Source: JAJPKK01 sp035311445
GTDB taxonomy: Bacteria; Pseudomonadota; Alphaproteobacteria; Rhizobiales; Xanthobacteraceae
DNA: 22,805 bases
Reading direction: 5' to 3'
Assembly: GCA_035311445.1 (NCBI GenBank)
Contig: DATGCX010000132.1
Span: forward strand, 1 to 22,805
Position 1 is the first letter of the stretch, and every line of letters begins with the position of its first letter. A model generated the notes under the pieces. It did no database searches, was not told the DNA's origin, and saw nothing but the letters and a program-made list of their open reading frames with translations. This document shows, piece after piece, positions 6,790 to 13,811 of the stretch. Made by a program: the position numbers and the translations under genes.

Positions 6790-7239
6790 ATGACCACAAT
6801 CGCCAAGACCTATGCGGCCCAGGACTTTGCTGGAGAATACTCATTCCGATTCGGTGGATTTGCCGTAGGGCCGGATGAAAGATTGTACCACATTGTTGGC
6901 GTCGGAGTTTTCCATCTTTCGGATTCGGGCAACTTGCTCGGGGAGCACCAATCTACAATCATGGCTCTCGCTGGCCCAAAGGCGGCCACGAAGCATTCGC
7001 ATTACTTCTGGAAGGGTACCTATGTGATAAATGCTAATGGCACAGGGACACTTTCGGTTGACTTTCATCCAGGCAGTGCCGACTCCCCGGCTAACCTACA
7101 TGACGATTTCTCGCTGGTTCTGAGCGAAACTCCCGACCGCTTTTGGTTCATATCTAATGGTCCAAAGATTATGCCAGAAGACAAGTCTGTTCCGGAGATG
7201 GTCAGCGCTGAGGCAGTCCGAATACGAGTTAGTAAATGA
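6790..7239 (+). CDS. Hypothetical lipocalin-like beta-barrel protein
   Basis: A 149-residue protein, probably all-beta. Strands alternate with turns such as FHLSDSGNLLGEH (about 41-53), WKGTYVINANGTGTLSVDF (about 74-92) and FSLVLSETPDRFWFISNG (about 106-123). The GTYxxNxxGTGTL turn resembles small beta-barrel proteins seen in many proteobacteria, often secreted, but no signal peptide is visible here. Start: the ATG at 6790 has AAGAGG at 6776-6781, good spacing. It lies 53 bp downstream of the duplicated-module gene with the 28-bp palindrome between them, so they may share a promoter. G+C is lower than in the flanks (31 of 60 bases in 6901-6960 against 41 of 60 in 5161-5220), suggesting foreign origin. 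The function is unknown. Confidence 0.7.
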   Translation: MTTIAKTYAAQDFAGEYSFRFGGFAVGPDERLYHIVGVGVFHLSDSGNLLGEHQSTIMALAGPKAATKHSHYFWKGTYVINANGTGTLSVDFHPGSADSPANLHDDFSLVLSETPDRFWFISNGPKIMPEDKSVPEMVSAEAVRIRVSK

Positions 7240-7803
7240 GATCACGGATTGACGGAGCGTAGACGCGATTTCTCTGTTCTAAGGCACAAACATAATTGCC
7301 GGAATTGCGCATGATTGCACCGAAGTTACAATATCCGGGCATACATGACGCTACATGAAGAATATGTGATTTTTTGAATTACGGTCGGAGTCATTTGTCC
7401 TAGCACGCCATGCTTTACTCGTCTGGGATCTACTTCGTAGGTAAACGACCCAGACGGCAGCTCTTGGCCCTTCACGTCTTTTGCTGGAATGCGCTGGCAT
7501 CCGACGCCTCGGCTGCGAGCCGATCGGCGAGCTCGCCGCGACCGTGAGTTTCAAACTGATTTTCAAAGCCATACCCGTCAAATGCGAGGATCATTGCCGG
7601 TGCCAGATGCAGACCTGCTCGTACCTGATCCGGGTCAGATCGAAATGGCAGCGTGAGAAAGTAATCGCCATTGGAGATTGCGAAGTTTGGCGCAGCGCGA
7701 TTTGATGAGCATGTGGAGAGGGAGGTACCCCTTGGCCTCGTCCTCCTCGCTCCGCTCAATCGCCCCCGCTCCGCCCTACCCCGAAGAAATTTCCAAATGT
7801 GCG
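7240..7803. other. Non-coding or unrecognised stretch after the beta-barrel gene
   Basis: No recognisable gene on either strand. Short open frames exist, the longest on the minus strand at 7472-7810, but none has a convincing ribosome site or a known family. A weak A/T-rich hairpin followed by six T near 7371-7376 could end the upstream transcript. Confidence 0.4.
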
Positions 7804-7829
7804 GGAACAAACCTTAGAGTGTCGGGGTT
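7804..7829 (+). promoter_or_regulatory. Candidate EcfG (general stress sigma factor) promoter
   Basis: GGAAC (7804-7808), a 17-base spacer, then GGTT (7826-7829). The alphaproteobacterial EcfG consensus is GGAAC-N16/17-CGTT, so the -35 is perfect and the -10 differs at one position. No gene follows closely, but a T-tailed hairpin ends about 100 bp downstream. Confidence 0.4.
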
Positions 7830-7834
7830 CTGAC

Positions 7835-7932
7835 ATTGCGCACGGTCGATAACAACCCGAACGGCTGCATGCGCAAACTGCCCTGGTCCCTCTCCCCCGT
7901 CCCCCAACCCCCGAAGTGACCAGGGCATTTTT
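7835..7932 (+). ncRNA. Candidate small RNA between an EcfG-like promoter and a terminator
   Basis: The start is estimated about 6 bases after the -10 box, the end from the T-run. A transcript of roughly 98 nt would end in a stem with 10-bp arms. A 16-codon frame, MRKLPWSLSPVPQPPK (7869-7919), overlaps the 5' arm of the stem, so a leader peptide or small protein is an alternative. No known RNA family was recognised, and the call rests only on the promoter and terminator geometry. Confidence 0.3.
7879..7932 (+). terminator. Rho-independent terminator-like hairpin
   Basis: TGCCCTGGTC (7879-7888) pairs perfectly with GACCAGGGCA (7918-7927) and is followed by five T (7928-7932). The loop is long, 29 bases and C-rich, which is unusual for an intrinsic terminator. 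Confidence 0.5.
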
Positions 7933-8187
7933 CTCGAAAGCTACCTCCGCCTTTGATTAAGGTCGCTTCGTCACTCCGCTCAATCACCGTCTCTCGGTGG
8001 CGGCCGGCGCCGCCAGGGCGGCCGTGACCGCCGCGCGCCGCCGTCGTTCACGTGAATGGAGCTGACATATGTGTCGGGCGTGCCCTGGTTCGCTCGCCGC
8101 TCTGGACACAGGGGGTGGGCGCGCCATTGCGCAGCGTTACCGAGATGATCACGCCGATCATGCCGGGATTGTTGCAGCTGTCCGAAC

Positions 8188-10446
8188 CTAACGCTCGTGA
8201 CGCATATAAGAGAGGGGGGTGCGGTTTTTCAGGCCGCCTTGCGGCTCGTCGTTCATGACGACGACAAACTCCGTTCCCTTGCCGGTCTCCGGGCTCAGCG
8301 CTTCGTCGGAGACGATCACCGATGAGCGCGGCGAGATTATTCCGGCGATGCGGTCCGCCGCGCCAGCCGGAATGTCGATCCGGTCGAGCGCGGCCTTCGC
8401 GCCGCTGACATCGGCCGGCGCCGGTTCGACGTCCGGCACGTCGCGCGCCGCGGCCACGCGGGAATCCCCATGTCTGCCTTTCAGCGAGACCACGGTCCAT
8501 CGCAGGTCGGCCGTGCCGTCGATGTTTCCGGTCGCCGTGAAGACGTGCGTGCCGATCGGGCGGCCAGGATCCTGGATCGTGACCGGAACCTCCAGGACGG
8601 GCTCGAAGGCTTGCCGCACATAAAGGCGCTGCGTCTTGCGGCTGATGAACACCGACGCCGGCTCGAACTTGCGCGCCGCCTCGCTCGCCGCTTGGGCGGT
8701 CTCGGTTCGCCGCGTCTCGGCTTCGGCGCCGGCCTTGCGCGCCGCCTCGGCGACGTCGACCTTCGCCTGCTGGTCGGTCTTGGCGCCGGTCAGCTTCGCG
8801 TCCTCGTCGGCGAGGTCCTCGGCCGCCTTGGTCTTGGCGTCATCGGTCTTGTGCCTTGCCTCAACTGCCTTGGCCTTGGCGTCATCGGCCGCCCTGGCAT
8901 TGCCCGCCCCGGCCGTCAGCTTTGCCTCGGCCGCCCTGGCGTTGGCCTCCTCGGCCGTCACCTTTGCCTCGGCCGCCTTGGCATTGGCTTCCTCGGCCTT
9001 CACCTTTGCCTCGGCCGCCTTGGCGTTGGCCTCCTCGGTCTTCACCTTTGTCTCGGCCACCTTGGCCTCGACCTCCTCGGCCGTCAGCTTTGCCTCGGCG
9101 GCCTTAGCGTTGGCCTCCTCGGCCTTCAGCTTGGCCTCAGCCGCCTTGGCATTGAGTTCCTCGGCCGTCAGTTTTGCCTCAGCCGCCTTGGCATTGAGCT
9201 CCTCGGCCGTCAGCTTTGCCTCGGCTGCCTTGACCTCCTCGGCCGTCAGCTTTGCCTCCTTGGCTTTGGCATCTTCGGCCGTCTGCTTTGCCTCAGCCGC
9301 TTTGGCATAGGCGCGCTCGGCCGTCTGCTTTGCCTCAGCGGTCTTGGCATTGGCGCCCTGGGCCGTCAGCCTAGCCTCAGCCGCCTTGGCATTGGCGCCC
9401 TGGGCCGTCTGCTTTGCCTCAGCGACCTTGGTTTTGGCGCCCTGGGCCGTCTGCTTTGCCTCAGCCGCCTTGGCATTGGCGCGCTCGGCCGTCTGCTTTG
9501 CCTCAGCGACCTTGGCTTTGGCGTCTTCGGCCGTCTGCTTTGCCTCAGCCGCCTTGGCGTTGGCGCGCTCGGCCATCAGCTTTGCCTCAGCCGCCTTGGC
9601 TTTGACGTCTTCGGCCGCCGCCGCCGCTTTTGCCTCAGCCGCCTGGGCTTTGGCGTCCTCCCGATCGGCCGCCGCCAGCAGAGTCTCCGCTTTCTGCTTC
9701 AGAGTTTCCGCCGCGTGCACCGGCGCCGCGGCCTGGGCGGCCGCCCAGGATGCGACGTCGGCCGCGCGCCTGGCCTGGTTGGCTTTGCGGGCCGCATCGG
9801 CCGCTTCCGCGGCGCGGGCGGCGGCGACGTCGGCAGACACCGGCTTCGACTGGGGCAGGGCCGGATGCGCGATCTCGACGGGCGCCACGTCGCCGGGCGA
9901 GATGATCACCCGCATGCCCACCTTTGTCATGTCGAACAGGCGGCTGGCGAAGTCGTAGGGCAGCCGGACGCAGCCGTGAGACGCCGCATGTCCCGGCAGG
10001 GGACCGCCATGGAGGGCGATGCCCGACCACGTGAGGCGGTGCATGTGCGGCATCCAGGCGTCGTCATACAGATTGGAGTGATGATCGGCGTCCTTCTGGA
10101 GGACGCTGAAAACGCCCGCTGGCGTCTCGCGTCCGCTCTGGCCACTCGATACGGGCGCCCGCATGATCCAGCCGGCGGTGTCGTAGACGGTGATCCCCTG
10201 GCTGCGCAGCGAGACGATGGCCATGATGGGTGCGCCGCCCGGGCGCGACGCAGCGGACATCGCCGCCGCGCGTTCCTTCCGGGGGCTTGCGGCGCGGGCA
10301 TGACTGCCCGCCACCGTCACGGCGGTGAATGTCGCCAGGGCCAGACATACTGGTGCCAGACTTGCCGGCGGCAGCCAGCGCAGCGCGCCCCGGGCGGGCT
10401 CGTGGCGTAGAGCGCGAAAAACGGCGTTATTGAGAAGACAGGTCAT
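8188..10446 (-). CDS. Exported L,D-transpeptidase (YkuD) with long Ala-rich repeat coiled coil and second YkuD-like segment
   Basis: A 752-residue envelope protein likely to form 3-3 peptidoglycan cross-links or attach proteins to the wall. Residues about 25-53 look like a signal or anchor segment (PPASLAPVCLALATFTAVTV then AGSHARAA). A YkuD domain spans about 75-190, with TPAGVFSVLQKD, H146 in IALHGGPLPGHA and the catalytic motif ASHGCVRLP (H157, C159). Residues 278-511 are seventeen tandem units of mostly 14 residues (consensus AEEANAKAAEAKLT), forming a TolA-like coiled coil. From about 593 a second YkuD-like N-terminal half appears (SVFISRKTQRLYVRQ, then GRPIGTHVFTAT) without a catalytic cysteine. 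The C-terminus (VSDEALSPETGKGTEFVVVM) is typical of Bradyrhizobium-type transpeptidases. Start: the ATG at 10446 has GAGG upstream; a 62-residue in-frame extension is rejected because it would bury the leader. Confidence 0.85.
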   Translation of the reverse strand: MTCLLNNAVFRALRHEPARGALRWLPPASLAPVCLALATFTAVTVAGSHARAASPRKERAAAMSAASRPGGAPIMAIVSLRSQGITVYDTAGWIMRAPVSSGQSGRETPAGVFSVLQKDADHHSNLYDDAWMPHMHRLTWSGIALHGGPLPGHAASHGCVRLPYDFASRLFDMTKVGMRVIISPGDVAPVEIAHPALPQSKPVSADVAAARAAEAADAARKANQARRAADVASWAAAQAAAPVHAAETLKQKAETLLAAADREDAKAQAAEAKAAAAAEDVKAKAAEAKLMAERANAKAAEAKQTAEDAKAKVAEAKQTAERANAKAAEAKQTAQGAKTKVAEAKQTAQGANAKAAEARLTAQGANAKTAEAKQTAERAYAKAAEAKQTAEDAKAKEAKLTAEEVKAAEAKLTAEELNAKAAEAKLTAEELNAKAAEAKLKAEEANAKAAEAKLTAEEVEAKVAETKVKTEEANAKAAEAKVKAEEANAKAAEAKVTAEEANARAAEAKLTAGAGNARAADDAKAKAVEARHKTDDAKTKAAEDLADEDAKLTGAKTDQQAKVDVAEAARKAGAEAETRRTETAQAASEAARKFEPASVFISRKTQRLYVRQAFEPVLEVPVTIQDPGRPIGTHVFTATGNIDGTADLRWTVVSLKGRHGDSRVAAARDVPDVEPAPADVSGAKAALDRIDIPAGAADRIAGIISPRSSVIVSDEALSPETGKGTEFVVVMNDEPQGGLKNRTPLSYMRHER
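8914..9615 (-). repeat. Tandem 42-bp coding repeat (17 units)
   Basis: The DNA encoding residues 278-511 of the transpeptidase: fifteen 42-bp units and two adjacent 36-bp units (units 9 and 10 counted from the N-terminus). Each 42-bp unit is exactly two heptads. The units fall into subtypes that cluster (AERANAK and AEDAKAK, then AQGANAK, then AEELNAK, then AEEANAK), which points to local unit duplication. Confidence 0.9.
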
Positions 10447-11392
10447 ACGTGAAACCTCGTGATCGGCTGCGCGGCCCCGGCGGACATCACGTCCTGCAAT
10501 GCTACGGCGCAGCGCCGGCCCCGCGTCAGTCCCGCCGCCACACCGATACACGAGAGACTTGATCGGTGAAGTGTAGCGCGATCGCGCCGGTATGGAAATG
10601 GGTGGCTCGAGTGGTTCCGGTTTCCCCGCCATATGGCCATCATCCTGGGGATCTCCATTGTCTGGCGGGCGATTGATCTGCTGGAGGTCGGCATCTAACG
10701 TTGGCTGAATTCGTGATCTGCCTTGGCATCGCGTTGGCGATCCTTGCCATCGTCGTGCTGTGAAACTTCTATCGTCTCAGGCGCGCCGTCGGCCTTCCTG
10801 AGAGCTGGGCTAAAGGTTGAAATCGCCGCCTGCGTGAGCGAGCATCCAAAACTGCTTATTCGCACATTGAATGAAGCGGGGAGCGCCAAAAAGGACCAAG
10901 ACGGCGTTAAACCACACATGAAACCATGCCGAGGCCGCGGGCTTCCAAAATGACGCTACGCGGCTCATGATTGTTCGCCCGAATGTCCCCTATCCCGAAC
11001 ATCGCTTCGTGTTGACGCGCGGGCGCTATCTCGGCCATGGAGGTGATCGCGCCAGCTTGCCAAAAGGGGAAGTCCTGTATCTAGACCGGGTCGCTGTGAC
11101 AATCGGATTTGTCATCCGCCTGCCACCTTGCAAAGGTGGAGAGAGCGACTTCAGCCGTTTACGGATTTCGTTCTGCTGAAATCCAACATTTTGTGTTATC
11201 GCCCGTGAAGCTTGCCCCCGGAAGGGGCGGGGAGCGGGTGACCCAGTAAGCCCAGCACCGGGGCGACAGCGCGAGCAGTGTTACGCCATTCCGAGCAGCG
11301 CTTGTCTTCACACGCATGGGAACGCCATCGGAAGGGCTCCTCAAGGACGACCGAAGATAACCGAAGGCCAAAGTGATCGCAGGGAGTCAATC
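10447..11392. other. Intergenic region upstream of transpeptidase and carbonic anhydrase
   Basis: No gene of normal size was recognised. Two tiny plus-strand frames encode strongly hydrophobic peptides of 21 and 20 residues: 10633-10698 (starts MAIILGISIVWRAIDLL) and 10701-10763 (TTG start, AEFVICLGIALAIL). A GGAGG at 10684-10688 precedes the second at rather long spacing. Two inverted repeats lie near 11100: TGACAA-N6-TTGTCA (11097-11114) and CCACCTT-GCA-AAGGTGG (11123-11139). These could be regulatory, but their targets are about 270 bp away. Confidence 0.4.
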
Positions 11393-12160
11393 ATGCATCG
11401 TCGTCAGGCATTGAAGGTTTTCGCCGGATTAGCGCTCTGCCCTCTGTGCGCTGCGACAAGCTTCGGGGAGGAGACCCACGGTCCCCATTGGAGCTACGAG
11501 GGCGCAACGGGGCCCGACAAGTGGGGCAGTCTCGACGCAGCGAACGGGATGTGCTCAAGCGGGACCCAGCAATCCCCCCTCGACCTCGTTGGGCCGGTCA
11601 GTGCACGGCAACCGCGGCTCGACATCCGTTGGAGCAAGCGGCCCGATACGATCGTCAACAACGGGCACACCATCCAGCTCAATTTCGCGGCGGGCGACAC
11701 GCTCAAGGTGGGCGACCGCAGCTACGCACTGACACAGTTCCACTTCCATCATCCGAGTGAGCACCTTGTCGATGGCAAGGTCTTCGCCATGGAGGCGCAT
11801 TTCGTCCACGCGGCCGCGGACGGCGGGCTTGCGGTCGTCGGCGCGTTCATGGCCCCGGGCAGGGCGAATGTGGTGTTCAACAAGATCGTGTCGACAATGC
11901 CGGTGGAAGAGGGCCCGCCCGTCCCGGCCGATCCCGCCATCGATCCCAACGGATTGCTGCCGGTCCGGCGGGCCTATTACCGCTACGAGGGGTCCCTGAC
12001 GACGCCGCCGTGCAGTGAGACCGTCGATTGGCTCGTTCTTGCCGACCGGATCGAGGTGTCTGAGGCGGATATTGCGCGCTTCGCCAAGCTCTACCCGATG
12101 AATGCCCGGCCGGTCCAGAATCGCAACCGGCGCTTCATTCTGAGGGCGGCCCAGCGTTGA
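11393..12160 (+). CDS. Alpha-class carbonic anhydrase, exported
   Basis: A 255-residue zinc enzyme that interconverts CO2 and bicarbonate, expected in the periplasm. The zinc ligands are H117 and H119 in TQFHFHHPSEH and H136 in MEAHFVH. H92 in NNGHTIQLNF is at the proton-shuttle position. T203/T204 in SLTTPPCSE supply the gatekeeper threonine, and C54 (NGMCSSG) with C207 can form the conserved disulfide. The leader MHRRQALKVFAGLALCPLCA has twin arginines followed by Gln-Ala-Leu-Lys, resembling a Tat signal. Mature sequence begins near HWSYEGATGPDKWGSL, the standard alpha-CA opening. Length matches other bacterial alpha-CAs. It stands alone on its strand, with about 945 bp upstream free of recognised genes. 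Confidence 0.96.
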   Translation: MHRRQALKVFAGLALCPLCAATSFGEETHGPHWSYEGATGPDKWGSLDAANGMCSSGTQQSPLDLVGPVSARQPRLDIRWSKRPDTIVNNGHTIQLNFAAGDTLKVGDRSYALTQFHFHHPSEHLVDGKVFAMEAHFVHAAADGGLAVVGAFMAPGRANVVFNKIVSTMPVEEGPPVPADPAIDPNGLLPVRRAYYRYEGSLTTPPCSETVDWLVLADRIEVSEADIARFAKLYPMNARPVQNRNRRFILRAAQR

Positions 12161-12713
12161 CCCCGTCGCCGCCGTCAGAGCTGCTCGACGGCGCTGCCCC
12201 GCATAGGGGTGATGTCGCCTGGTGGGCCGGGGCGCCAAATGCAATTTGGCCTACTGAAGCGGCGCGACTTTACCACGCTTCGCGGCGGGTCGGAAACGGA
12301 GGACTCAGTTCGATCGGCGCTTTTGTTAGCCCATTCGTTGTTTAGCAATCTCTCTCATCGCGCAATGTGGCACACCATGTTCGATGAGGTTAACGACGGC
12401 TCGATCCTCAAGACAGGACGCTTCGCTCGCTATCAACGATCTCTTCCCTGGGGACAGCGCTCAGGACAACCCCCAGCCGCCACTATCTCGAAGCGATTTA
12501 GTGCCTTGAACCGAACCGGACTTCGGCGGCTTTGCTCAATGGGCTGGCGTTATATATTCCGCCGCGTCCTTGGCAAGGACGGTCTTGTGAGCGAAGCGCA
12601 GGAGGTTGGAGGCAACTGTGTCGGCCGCTTATCAGGGCCCATCGGGATGTTCGGCAACTTGGGCGCCACCCCGAAACAGGACGGCACGATGAAGATCGTG
12701 GCCTGCTTCCTCT
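12161..12713. other. Intergenic stretch with decayed coding remnants
   Basis: Apart from the N-terminal ABC-transporter remnant at 12239-12289, I see no recognisable gene. The plus frame stays open to 12853 but overlaps the DUF1428 gene on the other strand and has no family resemblance beyond the remnant. Confidence 0.4.
12239..12289 (+). pseudogene. N-terminal remnant of an ABC transporter substrate-binding protein
   Basis: The 17 residues MQFGLLKRRDFTTLRGG match the Tat-like leader start of PF04392 substrate-binding proteins in Bradyrhizobium relatives (typically MQFxxLKRREFITLLGG). The similarity stops at once: the expected hydrophobic leader core and AxA cleavage site are absent. It is a short relic, or part of an unrelated frame that mimics it. 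Confidence 0.4.
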
Positions 12714-13064
12714 TCACCTCTCCAGAACCATTTCGAAACCGCCATAGATCAATCGTTTGCCGTCGAACGGCATGTGCGGTCCCGGCTGCATGCGCGGGTC
12801 GGCCATCACCTTCTTGGATCCTTCGTTGCGCACGGCGCGCGAAGGCCAAATGATCCAAGAGAACACGACGGTCTCGTCCTTTTCGCTTTTGACCGCCATG
12901 GGGAACGACGTGATCTTGCCTTCGGGGACGTCATCGCCCCAGCACTCGACCACTTTCAACGCGCCATATTCCTTGAATATGGCCGCGGCCTGTTCGGCCA
13001 GTTTCATGTACGCTTCACGGTTGGCGTTGGGGACTGGAACCACAAAACCATCAACATAGGGCAT
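12714..13064 (-). CDS. DUF1428 protein (YbaA-like)
   Basis: A 116-residue cytoplasmic protein of the DUF1428 family, about the length of E. coli YbaA. It has the typical opening MPYVDGFVVPVPNANREAYM, the middle VVECWGDDVPEGKITSFPMA and the end MPFDGKRLIYGGFEMVLE. The fold is an alpha-beta dimeric barrel; the function is not established. Start: the ATG at 13064 follows a strong AAGGAG site on the minus strand near 13073-13078, so a further in-frame start at 13097 is rejected. A 6-bp-arm hairpin (13082-13097) sits just upstream of that ribosome site. The small membrane-peptide gene on the same strand ends 123 bp upstream. Confidence 0.93.
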   Translation of the reverse strand: MPYVDGFVVPVPNANREAYMKLAEQAAAIFKEYGALKVVECWGDDVPEGKITSFPMAVKSEKDETVVFSWIIWPSRAVRNEGSKKVMADPRMQPGPHMPFDGKRLIYGGFEMVLER

Positions 13065-13187
13065 GGCTTCTCTCCTTTTACATGCGGTTGCCCGCATCCG
13101 TTCGACTTTGTTTTTCGGGCGGTTCGATGCTTATCCGGATTTCATAATCGCACCCTCGCCATGGAGATTTCCCCGTGATCAGATCAC

Positions 13188-13400
13188 TCAGCGCAGCGTC
13201 GTCAGCTTGAGGGCCGCGGAGGTCGCAGGTTTTCCGGCCTTGAGAACCGTGACGGCAACTTGTGTGCGTTCGGCCGCAGCATCGTTTTTGGACATCGCCG
13301 CATTCATTCCCACCAATGCGACAGCGATTGCGCCAGCCGTTGCAACAGCGACGATCTTAAAATGGGCGGCAAGATTAGCACCGAGCCTTGAGTGGGTCAT
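13188..13400 (-). CDS. Small single-span membrane or exported protein
   Basis: A 70-residue protein. It has a basic N-terminus (MTHSRLGANLAAHFK), one hydrophobic span (IVAVATAGAIAVALVGMNAA, residues about 16-35) and a polar Thr/Ala/Lys-rich tail. This could be an inner-membrane anchor or an uncleaved signal. The length and the start MTHSR-NLAxHFK look like a small protein that recurs in Bradyrhizobium-type genomes, from memory and without a search. The ribosome site is weak (ACGGAA directly upstream of the ATG). It lies upstream of the DUF1428 gene on the same strand. The function is unknown. Confidence 0.55.
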   Translation of the reverse strand: MTHSRLGANLAAHFKIVAVATAGAIAVALVGMNAAMSKNDAAAERTQVAVTVLKAGKPATSAALKLTTLR

Positions 13401-13570
13401 TTCCGTCTCGTCCGTTAGCGTCTGGCACTTACCCCAAGGACGAAGCGACGAAGGGTATCCCGACAGCGAAGCCGAAATTTTTCAGACGCGCCGGGCTGGT
13501 CGATCGCTTCAGCCAATCTGATGGGATTGGAACAGGCGCACAAAGCCGCGTCCTCCAACGTCGCCCGCTG

Positions 13571-13637
13571 TAGGGGCGACCCTCGTGGTCGCCCAATTCG
13601 TCGCATCTGGCAACGGGGCGACCACAAGGGTCATCGG
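13571..13637. repeat. Extragenic palindromic repeat pair
   Basis: GGGCGACC-CTCGT-GGTCGCCC (13574-13594) is a perfect 8-bp hairpin. A degenerate inverted copy follows at 13615-13637 (GGGGCGACCACAAGGGTC). This GGGCGACC-type palindrome is a common intergenic element in bacteria. The remainder of 13401-13811 shows nothing else recognisable. Confidence 0.6.
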
Positions 13638-13811
13638 GGCTTAAGCGATCGATAACAGGCGCGCACAACCCGGAGAGTTCCGATAGCCCGCAATTAGCAG
13701 CCGCCAGCCTGCGGTCAGAAGTCGCGGCCAATCACGATATGTCGTATTGCATGCGGGGGCATAGCAATGACGTATTTGCCTGCGATGATTATTGCGACGC
13801 GGTGGCACAAT

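Noticed and set aside
7330..7376. Weak hairpin followed by six T, possible terminator of the beta-barrel gene
   Set aside because: Only short 4-bp arms pair; too weak to call without expression data.
7472..7810. 112-codon minus-strand frame in the gap after the beta-barrel gene
   Set aside because: No ribosome site, no recognisable motif, and it overlaps the candidate EcfG promoter; kept only as unrecognised sequence.
8470..10410. Long Leu/Gly-rich open frame on the plus strand
   Set aside because: It is the exact antisense of the Ala/Glu/Lys repeat region of the transpeptidase; its repetitive composition mirrors that repeat and it has no family resemblance.
12209..12853. 214-codon plus-strand frame after the carbonic anhydrase
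   Set aside because: Only its first residues resemble a known leader; the rest has no family features and overlaps the DUF1428 gene on the other strand.
13528..13550. GGAAC near 13530 as a second EcfG promoter
   Set aside because: No GTT at 16-17 bases downstream, so only half of the motif is present.
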